A DNA stretch of 64,000 nucleotides from Saccharibacillus brassicae (lineage in GTDB: Bacteria > Bacillota > Bacilli > Paenibacillales > Paenibacillaceae): the NCBI RefSeq assembly GCF_006542275.1, contig NZ_CP041217.1:4590501-4654500 (forward strand). Reading direction: 5' to 3'. Positions 62,899 through 64,000 of this stretch are shown here, piece after piece. A program made the translations under genes and the position numbers. The first letter of the stretch is position 1. Each line of letters starts with the position of its first letter. The notes beneath the pieces are model-generated. The model saw only the letters and a list, made by a program, of their open reading frames with translations, was not told the DNA's origin and searched no databases.

Positions 62899-63432
62899 AT
62901 GAATTCGAATACCGAACCCCAGTTTTTGAGTGTAGGCAAAATCGCGAACACGCACGGCATACGCGGAGAATTAAAAATTTTTCCGTTTACCGATTTTCCC
63001 GAAGTTCGTTTCGCCGCGGGCAAGCGGCTGCTGTTGATCTCGCCGGAAGACGGTTCCAAGCTGCCGGTCAAAATTTTGTCGGCGCGCGAGCAAAAAAACG
63101 TGTATGTCGTCAAGCTGGACGGCTACGACAATATCAACCAGGTGGAAAAGTATAAAGGTTGGGACGTCAAAGTGCCAAAAGAAGAAGCGGTCGAAGAAGA
63201 AGAAAATGCGTATTACTTCCATGAAATTATGGGCTGCAAAGTGCTGACCGAACAAGGCGAAGAACTCGGCGTGATCATCGACATTTTGACGCCGGGCGCG
63301 AACGACGTCTGGGTCGTCAAAAGCGGCAGCGGCAAAGAACTGCTGATTCCTTATATCGAAAGCATCGTCAAAAGCGTCGATATCGCCGCCAAAACGGTCC
63401 GGATCGAAGTCATGGAAGGACTGCTCGACTGA
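62899..63432 (+). CDS. rimM: ribosome maturation factor RimM
   Basis: The 177-residue protein assists 30S assembly around S19. It starts at ATG 62899 ([20 protein letters not shown]) after AAAGGACGG; longer in-frame starts at 62731 and 62854 have no good site or homology. The RimM domain, acidic linker and PRC-barrel-like end ([30 protein letters not shown]) are present. Its stop overlaps the trmD start. Confidence 0.96.
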   Translation: MNSNTEPQFLSVGKIANTHGIRGELKIFPFTDFPEVRFAAGKRLLLISPEDGSKLPVKILSAREQKNVYVVKLDGYDNINQVEKYKGWDVKVPKEEAVEEEENAYYFHEIMGCKVLTEQGEELGVIIDILTPGANDVWVVKSGSGKELLIPYIESIVKSVDIAAKTVRIEVMEGLLD

Positions 63433-64000
63433 TGCGCATCGACGTACTCACTTTATTCCCGGATATGTTCGAAGGCGTGTTCGGGGCCAGCATTCTCGGC
63501 AAAGCGAGAGACAAAGGCCTCGTCCGTTTGTCGGCCGTCAATTTCCGCGAGTATTCCACGAACAAGCACGGCCAGGTGGACGATACGCCTTACGGCGGAG
63601 GCGGAGGCATGGTGCTCAAGCCCGAGCCGATCTTTGCCGCTGTGGAAGACCTGCTCCGGCGCAAAGAAGCGGAAACTCCGCAAACGGAGGCAGCCGCCGA
63701 AGACGATACCGTTCCTACTCCGGCCCCGCCCCGCATCGTGCTGCTGTGCCCGCAGGGCGAGACGTTCACGCAGCGCAAAGCGGAAGAGTTTGCCCGGGAA
63801 GAACATCTTATTTTTATTTGCGGGCATTACGAAGGTTATGACGAGCGGATTCGGACCGGCCTCGTAACGGACGAGATTTCGATCGGCGATTACGTACTGA
63901 CGGGCGGCGAACTGCCGGCGATGGTCATGATCGACAGTACGGTGCGGCTGCTGCCGGGCGTGCTCGGCAACGAGAACAGCGCGGTCACGGATTCGTTCAG
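63432..64000 (+). CDS. trmD: tRNA (guanine-37-N1)-methyltransferase (3' truncated by window)
   Basis: The first 189 residues of TrmD are present, beginning at ATG 63432 ([13 protein letters not shown]), which shares bases with the rimM stop. The knotted SAM site is visible as [24 protein letters not shown] and [16 protein letters not shown]. About 20 extra residues ([20 protein letters not shown]) lie between the first and second motifs. TrmD makes m1G37 in tRNA and is essential in most bacteria. Confidence 0.96.
   Translation, partial: MRIDVLTLFPDMFEGVFGASILGKARDKGLVRLSAVNFREYSTNKHGQVDDTPYGGGGGMVLKPEPIFAAVEDLLRRKEAETPQTEAAAEDDTVPTPAPPRIVLLCPQGETFTQRKAEEFAREEHLIFICGHYEGYDERIRTGLVTDEISIGDYVLTGGELPAMVMIDSTVRLLPGVLGNENSAVTDSF

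Overview
The window is chromosomal DNA of a GC-rich Bacillota bacterium, most like the Paenibacillaceae (Paenibacillus / Saccharibacillus type). The evidence is strong AAGGAGG-type ribosome binding sites, frequent TTG and GTG starts, a BstA/YfiT-type (bacillithiol-linked) DinB protein, FapR control of fatty-acid synthesis, and the classical low-GC Gram-positive gene order rsmD-coaD-ylbL-tmcAL-yceD-rpmF-fapR-plsX-fabH-fabD-fabG-acpP-fabF-rnc-smc-ftsY, then ylxM-ffh-rpsP-khpA-rimM-trmD. I see no rRNA, tRNA, CRISPR array, insertion sequence or prophage.

Positions 1-42,490 are mostly accessory. Plant polysaccharide use stands out: the end of a GH31 alpha-xylosidase-like enzyme, a very large GH3 glycosidase with a fascin-like and Pro-rich insertion, a CE7 deacetylase, a GH13 oligo-1,6-glucosidase, a GH42 beta-galactosidase with a divergent AraC regulator, an Axe2-like acetyl-xylooligosaccharide esterase and an SMP-30 lactonase. 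Between these lie signalling and stress units: a two-component system, a MarR/MMPL exporter pair, a cobalamin-binding protein translationally coupled to a soluble hybrid kinase, an XRE/membrane-protein pair, a Tet(M)-like GTPase, a secreted subtilisin, a DsbA-like protein and a macro-domain protein. Housekeeping genes (ung, fumC, rpiA) are scattered among them.

Positions 42,493-64,000 form a compact core block for CoA, phospholipid and fatty acid synthesis, ribosome biogenesis, chromosome segregation and protein targeting. Many genes overlap by a few bases or sit within 100 bases of each other. fapR has an ATC codon where its initiator should be, directly after a strong ribosome binding site, so ordinary gene calling would truncate it and lose its HTH.

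The most unusual material is non-coding: a 51-bp tandem array with two dyads per unit (1008-1290), 8-, 20-, 25- and 36-bp tandem repeats, a 440-bp duplication (29349-30270), and a family of AAATAASTG hairpins found at two loci 12 kb apart. The best candidate for an under-described protein system is the B12-protein / hybrid-kinase pair at 21806-24608.
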